Assembly (NCBI GenBank): GCA_910583945.1
Contig: CAJTYF010000016.1
Span: forward strand, 1-29,117
Length of the DNA: 29,117 nucleotides
DNA from: an uncultured Bacilli bacterium
GTDB taxonomy: Bacteria; Bacillota_I; Bacilli_A; RF39; UBA660
Direction of reading: 5' to 3'
Positions 15,360 through 23,293 of the stretch are shown here, in pieces; position 1 is the first letter of the stretch; every line of letters starts with the position of its first letter. The notes beneath the pieces are model-generated. The model ran no database searches, was not told the DNA's origin, and worked only from the letters and a program-made list of their open reading frames with translations. Both the position numbers and the translations under genes were made by a program.

Positions 15360-16721
15360 ATGGCTGTAAAGCAAATGCCTCAGAATAAAGAAGCTGAGAT
15401 GAGCGTTTTAGGAGTTTGTTTTTTAAATAAGTCGGCTTTAGAAAAGATTGTTGAAGAAGTCAATGAATCGATGTTTTATAATGAAGCCAATAAAAAAATT
15501 TTTAAAGCTTTAGAAAATCTTTATAAAACTGGAACGCCGATTGATATCACGACTGTCACAGATGAGTTAGATAAACAAAAGAATTTGAACGCAATTGGAG
15601 GCTTGGATTATCTTTCTGAAGTTATTGATTCGGTTGTTAACGCTTCTAATGTGGATTCTTACATTAAAATTGTTAAAGAAAAAGCCATTCGAAGAAATTT
15701 AATTGATGCGGCGACGGATATTATTACTGAGAGTTATGAAGAAGAAAAAGACTTGAGTACGACTTTAGATCAGGCGGAAAGAAAAGTGGCATTGGTGGCA
15801 CGAGCAAGAACAACCAGTGAATTTATTACGATTAAGGATGCGTTAAGAAGAGCTCAAGAAAATATCGAGATTTTGGCTCGTAATAAAAGTGTTATTACTG
15901 GTTTGGAAACAGGTTTTTATGATTTGGATAAAGCAACAAGTGGCTTACATGAAAGTGAACTTATTATTATTGCGGCAAGGCCAGGTATGGGTAAAACCGC
16001 TTTTGCTTTAAATCTAGCGGTGAATGCGGCGAAAACGACTGATAAAGCCATTGCTATTTTTAATTTAGAAATGAGTGCGGACCAATTGGTTAATCGTATG
16101 ATTAGTGCTGTAGGAAGTATTGAAGCGGACAAATTAAAGACTGGAATGCTTAATAATACAGATTGGAAAAAATTTAATGAAGCCATGAGTCAACTGGCGG
16201 ATACAAATATTTATATTGAAGACAATGCCTCTATTACGGCTCCTGAAATTAAAGCAAAGTGTCGAAGTCTTGCCAGAGGCGAAAAGGGCCTGGCTTTAGT
16301 GGTTATCGACTATTTACAGTTATTAACAAGTGGAGCTAGAACCGAGTCTAGACAAGTGGAAGTATCTGATATTTCTCGTAGTTTAAAAACGTTGGCTATG
16401 GAATTAAAAGTTCCAGTTATTGCTCTTGCTCAATTAAATCGTGGGGTAGAACAACGAAGGGAATCGAAGCAACCTAAATTAAGTGATTTGCGTGAATCAG
16501 GTTCTATTGAACAGGATGCGGATTTGGTTTTATTTATTGATCGTGCGGATTATAATCAAGCGAAAACAAGTGAAAAAAAGGAAACGATTGTTCCAGCGGA
16601 TTTAATTATTGCGAAACATCGTCGAGGATCGACGGGTTTAATTAATCTTTTGTTTGAACTTGATAAGAGTTGCTTTAAAAATTATTTGAAAGTAACGAAT
16701 GAAGAAGGAGTGAATTCATGA
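15360..16721 (+). CDS. dnaB: Replicative DNA helicase DnaB
   Basis: This 453-residue protein has the N-terminal DnaB domain (NKEAEMSVLGVCFL; HPV-like linker region to about 170) and the RecA-like helicase domain. Walker A is ARPGMGKTAFAL (about 204-215), Walker B LVVIDYLQLL, and ALAQLNRGVEQR and LSDLRESGSIEQDADLVLFI are conserved helicase motifs. It ends in the usual IAKHRRGSTGLINLLFE. It is the hexameric 5'-3' helicase of the replisome. No intein is present. The stop overlaps the next ATG by 4 nt. Confidence 0.97.
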   Translation: MAVKQMPQNKEAEMSVLGVCFLNKSALEKIVEEVNESMFYNEANKKIFKALENLYKTGTPIDITTVTDELDKQKNLNAIGGLDYLSEVIDSVVNASNVDSYIKIVKEKAIRRNLIDAATDIITESYEEEKDLSTTLDQAERKVALVARARTTSEFITIKDALRRAQENIEILARNKSVITGLETGFYDLDKATSGLHESELIIIAARPGMGKTAFALNLAVNAAKTTDKAIAIFNLEMSADQLVNRMISAVGSIEADKLKTGMLNNTDWKKFNEAMSQLADTNIYIEDNASITAPEIKAKCRSLARGEKGLALVVIDYLQLLTSGARTESRQVEVSDISRSLKTLAMELKVPVIALAQLNRGVEQRRESKQPKLSDLRESGSIEQDADLVLFIDRADYNQAKTSEKKETIVPADLIIAKHRRGSTGLINLLFELDKSCFKNYLKVTNEEGVNS

Positions 16722-18217
16722 AAAAGAAGGATAAAATTCGAACCATTTTTATAACAATGGGACTGGTTTTTTTATTTATGGTGGTAGGTTTTAGTGAGCG
16801 TATTTATAACCAGGCTTATAAAGTTTATCAAGTTTATTTAAATGGGAATAAGTTAGGTTTAATCGATGATCAAGATGAGTTATATGCCCTTATTAATGAA
16901 GAGCAAAAAGAAATAAAAGAAACCTATCAAGTGGATCATGTTTATCCTCCTAATGGATTTGAAATTAAAGAGTATAAGACTTATAATCAAAACGTAATTA
17001 GTGCTCAAGAGATTTATGATAAGATTAAAGATGAGGATGATTTTACAATTGAAGGTTATGTGATTAAAATTAAGTTTAATAAGGAAGGTAAAGAAGATTT
17101 AGTTTTATATGTTTTAAATCATCAAATTTTTGAAGATTCTTTAAAAAGTGTTATTAATGCGTTTGTTGAGGAAAGTGATTTTAGTAAATATATTAATAAT
17201 AAACAAGAGGAAATTGAAGATGTAGGACGAATTATTGAAAATATGTATTTTGAGGAAACCATTACAGTAAAACCCGCTCATATTAGTGTGAATCAAAAAA
17301 TTTATACGGATCCTATTGAACTGACCCAATTTTTACTTTTTGGATCAAATAAAGAACAAAGTAGTTATACGGTGAAATCGGGGGATACGATTGCGTCTAT
17401 TTCTTCTGATAATCAGTTAAATACGAAGGAATTTTTAATTGCTAATCCTAAATATAAGAGTGAGGAAAGTATTTTAGCGATTGGTGAAAAGGTTAATATT
17501 ACACTGATTAACCCTATTTTAACTTTGGTAGAAAGTATTTATTCTGTTGAAGATGCTGAACAAGTTTATGAAAAAGAAGTGGTTTATGATTCTAGTAAAC
17601 CATTTGATTATAGTGAAGTCACACAAGTAGGAATTCCAGGAATTGTTCGAACGAGTAAGAGAACACAAATTGTAAATGGGGAAGAAAATCAAGGTTTTGA
17701 TAAGATTAGTGATGTGGTGATTCGAGAAACTCAAAATGAAATTACAACAAAAGGAGGATATAAACCAAATGGAGGCTATCAAGATAATGGTAAATATTGG
17801 GGATGGCCAACGAATCGTCCTTATGTTATTACTTCTGATTTTGCATGGCGTTGGGGCTCTTTCCACGATGCCATTGATATTTCTGGTACAGGTATGGGTT
17901 CTCCTATTTATGCCTCTCAAGCGGGTGAAGTGGTAGATCAATTTCATACTTGTCCTAATGTGGGGTATTACCGTAATCAATGTGGTGGGACGTATGGAAA
18001 TTATGTGGTAATTCGTCATGAGAACGGCTATTATACTATGTATGCCCATTTAACAAATAACGTAAACGTTAATATCGGAGATCAAGTGACGCGTGGTCAA
18101 GTGATTGGTTATATGGGAAGTAGTGGTTCCTCTACTGGAACACATTTGCATTTTGGTGTTTCTAAAGGCGAACCAAATAAAGGTACTTGGATTAATCCAT
18201 GGAGTTTGTTTAGATAA
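16718..18217 (+). CDS. Cell-wall M23 metallopeptidase with LysM and G5 domains
   Basis: This 499-residue protein has an N-terminal membrane anchor (about 10-27), a long extracellular region, and a LysM (SSYTVKSGDTIASISS, from about 214). A G5-like domain (about 285-345, with VTQVGIPGIVRTSKRTQIVNGEE) and an M23 endopeptidase domain follow. The zinc site is H383 and D387 in FHDAIDIS, and H476/H478 in THLHFG. It cleaves peptide cross-links in peptidoglycan, so it belongs with cell-wall growth or division. The architecture resembles Firmicutes M23 hydrolases encoded near dnaB and the yyc/wal region. It overlaps dnaB by 4 nt, and its last base is the first base of the next gene. Confidence 0.92.
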   Translation: MKKKDKIRTIFITMGLVFLFMVVGFSERIYNQAYKVYQVYLNGNKLGLIDDQDELYALINEEQKEIKETYQVDHVYPPNGFEIKEYKTYNQNVISAQEIYDKIKDEDDFTIEGYVIKIKFNKEGKEDLVLYVLNHQIFEDSLKSVINAFVEESDFSKYINNKQEEIEDVGRIIENMYFEETITVKPAHISVNQKIYTDPIELTQFLLFGSNKEQSSYTVKSGDTIASISSDNQLNTKEFLIANPKYKSEESILAIGEKVNITLINPILTLVESIYSVEDAEQVYEKEVVYDSSKPFDYSEVTQVGIPGIVRTSKRTQIVNGEENQGFDKISDVVIRETQNEITTKGGYKPNGGYQDNGKYWGWPTNRPYVITSDFAWRWGSFHDAIDISGTGMGSPIYASQAGEVVDQFHTCPNVGYYRNQCGGTYGNYVVIRHENGYYTMYAHLTNNVNVNIGDQVTRGQVIGYMGSSGSSTGTHLHFGVSKGEPNKGTWINPWSLFR

Positions 18218-18978
18218 TGAAAGTCGTTGTTTTAGCGAGTGGTAGTGAAGGTAATGCTACTTATATTGAAACTCAGGAGTCTAAAATAATTTTGGATTTA
18301 GGTAAAAATGCAAAATATATACGTGAAAAATTAGAAAGTATTGAAGTGAATCCAAAAGACATTGATGCTATTATTATTTCTCATACCCATAAAGATCATA
18401 CAAGTGCTTTAAAAACTTTTACTAACCGTTATAAAACGCCTGTTTATGTGAGTAAAGAAATGTTACCCGATTTAGAAAATCTTAAAGAGTATGAAAACTT
18501 AATTTTATTTGAAGATACTATTTATTTAAAAGATGTTAAAATTGATTCAATTAAGTCTTCTCATGATGCACCAGACGCTCGAAATTTTATTATAGAAAGT
18601 CATAAAGAATCGGTTGTGTATGTGACAGATACAGGGTATATTAATCGAAAATATTTTAATCTTTTAAAAGATAAAGATATTTATTTATTCGAAAGTAACC
18701 ATGATATTGAAATGCTGATGAATGGTCCTTATCCTAAATGGTTAAAAACGCGAGTGGTTGGAAGTTATGGCCATTTATCGAATAAGGATTCCTCTTTCTA
18801 TTTAACGAAATTGGTCGGTCCTCATACAAAAAAAATAATTTTAATGCATTTAAGTCACATTAATAATACAAGTGAAAAAGCTTTAGAAATGATTCATGAA
18901 ACATTTAAAGAATATGACATTGAATTTTCTGATATTGAATGTGCCAAGCAATCGGAGATTACAGAAGTTGTATGTTAA
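18217..18978 (+). CDS. MBL-fold metallo-hydrolase (YycJ/WalJ type)
   Basis: This 253-residue protein begins MKVVVLASGSEGNATYIE and has the HxHxDH motif SHTHKDHTS (H56, H58, D60, H61), with further metal ligands in KSSHDAPD, YVTDTGY and LMHLSHINN. The layout and size fit YycJ/WalJ, a beta-lactamase-fold protein linked to DNA repair or cell-wall/replication coordination. In Bacillus it lies in the walRK operon near oriC; here walR and walK are absent, but rlmH follows as expected for this neighbourhood. It overlaps rlmH by 7 nt. Confidence 0.88.
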   Translation: MKVVVLASGSEGNATYIETQESKIILDLGKNAKYIREKLESIEVNPKDIDAIIISHTHKDHTSALKTFTNRYKTPVYVSKEMLPDLENLKEYENLILFEDTIYLKDVKIDSIKSSHDAPDARNFIIESHKESVVYVTDTGYINRKYFNLLKDKDIYLFESNHDIEMLMNGPYPKWLKTRVVGSYGHLSNKDSSFYLTKLVGPHTKKIILMHLSHINNTSEKALEMIHETFKEYDIEFSDIECAKQSEITEVVC

Positions 18979-19409
18979 AGATTATTTGTTTAGGAAAGTT
19001 AAAGGAATCTTATTTAATCGAATTAGTTGCTGATTATACCAAAAGAATCTCTAAATATCATAAAATAGAAATCATTGAATTAAAAGATGAAGAGAGCTTA
19101 GAGAGGGAAGAAAAGAGTATTTTAAAACACATAGGGGAAAAAGATTATGTGATTACTTTAGAAATAGAAGGACAGTGTTTAGATAGTGTTGAATTTGCTG
19201 ATATGCTTGATTCTACATTTATTAAAACTAGTTGCATTACTTTTGTGATTGGAAGTTCTTTGGGATTATCTCCTAAAGTAAAACAAAGAAGTAATTTTTC
19301 TTTAACTTTTTCCAAAATGACCTTCCCTCATGGGTTATTTCGTGGAGTTTTGTTAGAACAAATATACCGGGCTTTTAAAATTAATCATCATGAAAATTAT
19401 CATAAATAG
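18972..19409 (+). CDS. rlmH: 23S rRNA pseudouridine-1915 N3-methyltransferase RlmH
   Basis: This 145-residue SPOUT methyltransferase begins MLKIICLGKLKESYL. It has ITFVIGSSLGLSPKVKQRS (the knot's SAM-binding loop, with Ser where many have Gly-Gly) and ends with the family C-terminus FPHGLFRGVLLEQIYRAFKINHHENYHK. It modifies helix 69 of 23S rRNA. The ATG at 18972 is inside the walJ-like end; an upstream in-frame ATG at 18939 would add a non-family extension and is rejected. An AGGAGG lies just after its stop, serving the next gene. Confidence 0.95.
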   Translation: MLKIICLGKLKESYLIELVADYTKRISKYHKIEIIELKDEESLEREEKSILKHIGEKDYVITLEIEGQCLDSVEFADMLDSTFIKTSCITFVIGSSLGLSPKVKQRSNFSLTFSKMTFPHGLFRGVLLEQIYRAFKINHHENYHK

Positions 19410-19420
19410 GAGGTTTAGTT

Positions 19421-20115
19421 ATGGAATATAGTGAGGTTTTGAAAAAAATGTGTTAGAAACACGGCATCATTTTGTTTATGGAAAGTTAGAAGAGAGAACT
19501 CCTTATTTAAAAAAAATTGCGAAGTCTAAATATGTAGAAGATGGATTCTATGGAACAAATGGAAAATGTATTGTTCCTATATATCTTGACTATGTGGGGT
19601 TTAAAGGGAAAAGGCATTCCAATAGTGAAGAGTGGCGTTTAAATGCGATTCAAAATGATTATTTTGAATTTTCCGTCAGTACTATTTCGAATTATAGTAT
19701 TTTATTAGGAATTGGTTCTGTCATAGTAGGATCTTTAGTGATTGCAAAGTTTACTTTGAAAAATAACTATATCAATCTTTCTTTAAAGTTTGGTATAAGA
19801 TTATTTTTATATTTACTTGCCTTTATTTTTAATCAAAAAATACTCATTTTACTGGCATTTATTTTTGTGGAACTTAGTAGTGATGCGTATATTGATATTA
19901 CGGATGCGCCTTATGTTAATCGCTACAATGATGAGGACCAGTTAGCATTTAATAATTTAAAAGAAATGATTGAGTATGTAGCAACAAGTATTGGGGTGTT
20001 TTTGTGTGGTTGGGCTCTTTTGTATGGAATACGCTATATCTTTTTGTTTATTTTATTTCAAATTCTTTTAGCGTTCTATGCGCTTTATTTAAGAAAACAA
20101 GAAAGTAGGTATTAA
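19421..20115 (+). pseudogene. Frameshifted membrane-protein gene (MFS-like C-terminal half)
   Basis: A strong AGGAGG precedes ATG 19421, but the frame hits TAG at 19454-19456 after 11 codons. The long frame resumes at GTG 19450 and runs 221 codons. The break is at a run of seven A (19442-19448); one more A would join both parts (residues ...VLKKNVLETRHH...). Residues up to about 75 are soluble, and the rest has four to five membrane segments. A conserved-looking loop DAYIDITDAPYVNRYNDEDQL resembles that near the end of some MFS transporters. The product is too short for a full MFS protein, so a truncated or internally deleted transporter is possible. ung follows after 3 nt. Family call is weak; the frameshift is seen directly. 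Confidence 0.6.
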
Positions 20116-20118
20116 AAA

Positions 20119-20787
20119 ATGATTCAAAATGATTGGGATGACGTTTTAAAAATTGTGTTTGAAAGTGAGGGGTTTAAGAAATTTTATCATATTGTAGAAG
20201 AGGAGTATGACACAAAAACTATTTTTCCACCGAAAGATTATGTTTTTAATGCCTTGAAATTAACACCTTATAAAGATGTAAAAGTGGTGATTGTGGGGCA
20301 AGATCCTTATCATGGAGAAGGGGAAGCCCATGGTTTATCTTTTTCGGTTCAAAAAGGAATTAAAATACCGCCCTCTTTAAAAAATATTTATAAAGAATTA
20401 GAAAGTGATTTAGATATTCCCCCTTACGAAGAAGGCGATTTAACGAATTGGGCTAGACAAGGTGTTTTAATGCTAAATGCGGTTTTAACCGTTGTGAAAG
20501 ATACCCCAGCAAGTCATCGAAATTTAGGTTGGGAAAGACTCACGGATTATATTATTCGAGTTTTAAATGAAAAAAAAGAACCTGTTGTATTTATTCTATG
20601 GGGAAATTTTGCTAAGGAAAAGAAAGTTTTAATTACTAATCCTCAGCATTTGGTGTTAACAAGTGCTCATCCAAGTCCTTTTTCAGCTAATTATGGTTTT
20701 TTTGGGAGTAAACCTTTTTCTAAAACCAATGAATTTTTAGAAAAAAAAGGTTTACAGCCAATTGATTGGGATTTGAGGAATAAGTAG
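20119..20787 (+). CDS. ung: Uracil-DNA glycosylase (family 1)
   Basis: This 222-residue protein is full-length. The water-activating loop is GQDPYHGEGEAHGLSFSV (D62 catalytic). PPSLKNIYKEL is present, LLNAVLTV is the uracil-binding region, and HPSPFSANYGFFG (H184) is the minor-groove loop. It removes uracil from DNA in base-excision repair. The start is an ATG 3 nt after the preceding frameshifted gene, with a poor ribosome-binding site, so coupling to upstream translation is possible. Confidence 0.96.
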   Translation: MIQNDWDDVLKIVFESEGFKKFYHIVEEEYDTKTIFPPKDYVFNALKLTPYKDVKVVIVGQDPYHGEGEAHGLSFSVQKGIKIPPSLKNIYKELESDLDIPPYEEGDLTNWARQGVLMLNAVLTVVKDTPASHRNLGWERLTDYIIRVLNEKKEPVVFILWGNFAKEKKVLITNPQHLVLTSAHPSPFSANYGFFGSKPFSKTNEFLEKKGLQPIDWDLRNK

Positions 20788-20791
20788 AAAT

Positions 20792-21214
20792 ATGATATTA
20801 GATCGATTTGATATAAATAAAAGAGTCATTTGTTGGTGTAATAAAATAGATAAAACAAATGGAAAAGAAAGTTTTTATTGAATGTTTAATTCATGAATAA
20901 TAACGCCTTTTGTTACCAGAATACAGTTTGAAAGAAAAATGGAAGTCTTTTTGATTTGTGATGAAATAACTACTTGGTTTGGTATTAAAGGGCATTTATA
21001 TTTTTATGTTGATGACTACGGTGCACCCGTGTCAAATGTTTTTAATGATTTAAGTGATGTAGTGTTTCCTATCGAAAAGACTTTATCTTATTTAGAAAAA
21101 TATGATGAAATAAAGTTAAATATTGAAGAGGAATTGGCGGATATTTTAGCGCAAAACTTTTTTTTAAAAAAGGAAGAGATAACCAAAGAAGTGACTAATG
21201 AATTAGGACTATAA
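20792..21214 (+). pseudogene. Possible decayed gene with two in-frame TGA codons
   Basis: The intact part is ATG 20939 to 21214 (91 residues; acidic, with GIKGHLYFYVDDYG and ADILAQNFFLKKEE), family unrecognised. The same frame runs upstream to ATG 20792 with no TAA or TAG but two TGA stops (20879-20881 and 20894-20896). In this AT-rich DNA such an open stretch is unusual for non-coding sequence, so the region may be one gene broken by TGG-to-TGA changes. ATG 20939 has only a weak ribosome-binding site. TGA is a normal stop elsewhere here. Alternative: 20939-21214 is a short gene with an ordinary leader. Confidence 0.45.
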
Positions 21215-21226
21215 TCTTTCGACTAC

Positions 21227-21255
21227 TTGTCAAAATTCTTTTTTTTTGCTATGAT
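21227..21255 (+). promoter_or_regulatory. Promoter of the poly-G-interrupted gene
   Basis: TTGTCA (21227-21232), a 17-bp spacer and TGC-TATGAT (21247-21255) lie 28 bp before ATG 21283. The -35 is 5/6 consensus and the -10 is extended. A strong promoter argues that the broken gene is still meant to be expressed. Confidence 0.75.
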
Positions 21256-21282
21256 AACCTCGTTTTAAAAGGGGTGGGTTTT

Positions 21283-22109
21283 ATGGCACTTTACGAAGAA
21301 GTTTATTTAAAGTTAGAAGATTTTCCTAAATTCTATCGTTATGAAGGAATGAATACTTTTCAAAATTATGACTTTAATAGAGCTAATTTTTTATCTAGTT
21401 ATGACAGTTATATTTATTTTTCTGGATCGTCTAAGCATCATTTTTACTACGTTCAAAAAAAGTTAAGAGAAATAATTGAAAAAGATATTTTATGTGAAAG
21501 TAAATATCAATTGAAAAAAATGGTTTTTAATTTAGAAAAATTTAAAATGTTGGTTCAAAAAATTGAAAATTATCCTCTTGATGATAAGCAAAAAGTAATT
21601 GAATTTACTGTTTCTCCTATGATTAGAAAGCTTTTTTATAAAAATGCTATATCAAATATAGTCAAAAAAGAGCATAAGGCTTATATTGAAAAAGTCGATA
21701 CTGGAATATCGGGGGGGGGTATGGATTATGCAAAGATTGGTTAGAAGTTTTTAATATTTTAACCTACCTTTACACTTATGAACGCCTTACAAAAACGGAT
21801 TTGCTTGATTATGTTTATGCTTTAAAAAGAAACGCTGGAACTTCTTTTAAAGTAAATGTGACTCGTTTTTTATTGGATGCAACTAGAAAAAGTTTTAAAA
21901 TCAATGCTTCTTTATATAATGATTTTATGAAATATGACTTAATGAATGCCTTACAAAATATTGTTGAAAAAGAATTGTATTTTCCAGAATCCTATATGGG
22001 AGAAAAGCCTTTAGAATTTGTAAAAAAAATAATTCAAACCTATACTCTTGAAAGAGAAAATATGCTTGAACTAATTGAATACACTTATCAAAGAAACTTA
22101 ATTTTATAG
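21283..22109 (+). CDS. Helical protein split by a 9-G tract (candidate phase-variable gene, OFF as written)
   Basis: ATG 21283 follows GGGGTGGG. The first frame gives 153 codons and stops at 21742-21744, eight codons after a run of nine Gs (21711-21719). The next frame is open from that run straight to 22109, giving YGLCKDWLEVFNIL and onward with good coding character. Adding one G (or removing two) yields one 275-residue protein. The protein is mostly helical and charged, with no signal peptide, and family unrecognised. Its strong promoter and ribosome-binding site are intact. Its end overlaps convergently by 6 nt with the LemA gene on the other strand. A sequencing error cannot be excluded, but the poly-G tract in the 4350 gene makes slippage likely. 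Confidence 0.7.
21711..21719. repeat. 9-bp poly-G tract (candidate slippage site)
   Basis: Nine Gs sit exactly at the frame change of the gene at 21283-22109. Lengths 7 or 10 would keep one open frame with a Gly-Gly(-Gly) linker; 8 and 9 truncate. Confidence 0.9.
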
Positions 22110-22649
22110 TTTAAAATCATCATAAATATCATCGGTCATGTCTTTTCCATCAAAGAAAGGTTTAATTTGAAATTTATGAATTTTGGCAATCATAGCGGAA
22201 GGAAATTTACGAATAAAGCCGTTTAAATCATTGGTATTTTTATTATAATAAGTGGTAATCGCTGTTATTTTTTCATCTGTTTCTTTTATGCTGTTTAATA
22301 TTTCTTTGAATTCTTTATTTTTACCTAGTTCTTCAAAATCGTCTTTTAATTTATAAACAATGTTAAAGGCTTCTCTTAATTTTCTGTCTAATTCAAAGTT
22401 TGTGAGGTTTTTATTTTTTAAATTTATATATTCTTTAAAATATTCTTTACTATCGTTTAAGGATGATTTTGTAATGCTATCAATTCGAACTAAGTAGTCG
22501 TATCGAATTCTTAGTGTTTCATCAATGATGCTTTCTGAGTGTTCGATTTTTGTTTTTAAATATTGCATTTTATTAAAGTAAAAAACATACACTAATGCTC
22601 CTGAACCTCCAATAATTAAAAGAATTAATAAAAATGTAAAAAAATTCAT
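22104..22649 (-). CDS. LemA family protein
   Basis: This 181-residue protein has one N-terminal membrane helix (about 3-24) followed by a long helical bundle. It has YNKMQYLK-like, RIRYDYLVRIDSI and ITTYYNKNTNDLNGFIRKFPSAMIAKI segments; the ITTYYNxxxxxLNxFIRKFPSxxIA run is a LemA signature. The N-terminus is predicted outside, with the helical domain at the membrane face; function is not settled in the family. It is alone on the minus strand between plus-strand genes and shares its 3' end with the gene at 21283-22109. Confidence 0.9.
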   Translation of the reverse strand: MNFFTFLLILLIIGGSGALVYVFYFNKMQYLKTKIEHSESIIDETLRIRYDYLVRIDSITKSSLNDSKEYFKEYINLKNKNLTNFELDRKLREAFNIVYKLKDDFEELGKNKEFKEILNSIKETDEKITAITTYYNKNTNDLNGFIRKFPSAMIAKIHKFQIKPFFDGKDMTDDIYDDFKL

Positions 22650-22700
22650 AGAATCACCTAAATTAAGTATAGCATAAAATTAGCATTATTTTTTTATAAA

Positions 22701-22709
22701 TGATATAAT
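22701..22709 (+). promoter_or_regulatory. Extended -10 element of the glyoxalase-II-like gene
   Basis: TGA-TATAAT (22701-22709) lies 24 bp before ATG 22733. The region ahead (22680-22696) shares a 17-mer with the 4976-4992 element. Confidence 0.55.
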
Positions 22710-22732
22710 CTTTTGTAAAAGAGGTGTTACGT

Positions 22733-23224
22733 ATGTCAATACAAAGGATTCCTGTTGGCTCTTTACAAGCTAATTGTTATTTAGTTTCTAAGGGACGAGA
22801 AGTCATTATCATTGATCCTGGAGATGAGTTAGAAAAAATAGAACAAGCGATAGAAGACAAAGAGGTTGTAGGGATTTTGGTGACGCATCATCACTTCGAT
22901 CATATCGGTGCTTTAGATTATTTGTTAAATAAAAATAAATTGGTTGTAAATGATAAGATAAAAAATTTTTCTTATGAAATCCTTCAAACGCCTGGTCATT
23001 CTAAAGATTCTTTAACGTTTTATTTTCATGAAGAAAATGTGATGTTTACAGGAGATTTTTTATTTAAAGGAACTATTGGTAGAATGGATTTAGAGGGTGG
23101 AAATGAAGAAGAGATGCGACACAGTTTAGAGCTTATTTTTACTTATCCTTTGAATATTAAAATTTATCCTGGACATGGGGAGCCTTCCATTTTAGGGGAA
23201 GAAAAGAAATGGTATACTTTTTAA
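22733..23224 (+). CDS. MBL-fold hydrolase, glyoxalase-II-like (YqgX type)
   Basis: This 163-residue protein is short for glyoxalase II and fits the YqgX/GloB-like small MBL group. It has THHHFDHIGAL (H52, H54, D56, H57), TPGHSKDS and FTGDFLFKGTIGRMDLEGG, with YPGHGE at the end. Two metals are expected. Likely substrate is a thioester or related ester; not fixed by sequence. ATG 22733 with GAGGTG at 22721-22726 is preferred over an in-frame GTG at 22724. The neighbouring gene lies 69 bp downstream with its own promoter-like TATAAT. Confidence 0.9.
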   Translation: MSIQRIPVGSLQANCYLVSKGREVIIIDPGDELEKIEQAIEDKEVVGILVTHHHFDHIGALDYLLNKNKLVVNDKIKNFSYEILQTPGHSKDSLTFYFHEENVMFTGDFLFKGTIGRMDLEGGNEEEMRHSLELIFTYPLNIKIYPGHGEPSILGEEKKWYTF

Positions 23225-23268
23225 ACGTGCAATTTAAAAAATAACTTCTTTTTTCTTTTCATATACTT

Positions 23269-23274
23269 TATAAT
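23269..23274 (+). promoter_or_regulatory. -10 element of murL-murD2
   Basis: TATAAT (23269-23274) lies 19 bp before ATG 23294, with AAAGGACGG between; the -35 is poor. Confidence 0.4.
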
Positions 23275-23293
23275 AAAGAAAAGGACGGATTTT

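Noticed and set aside
17519..18049. Long minus-strand open frame of 176 codons
   Set aside because: It is antisense to the M23 peptidase domain, which has clear catalytic motifs; the open frame is a codon-usage shadow.
20879..20896. TGA read as tryptophan (Mollicutes code 4)
   Set aside because: Several genes end at TGA with the next gene starting at once (3420, 4353, 27515), and tryptophans in conserved positions use TGG.
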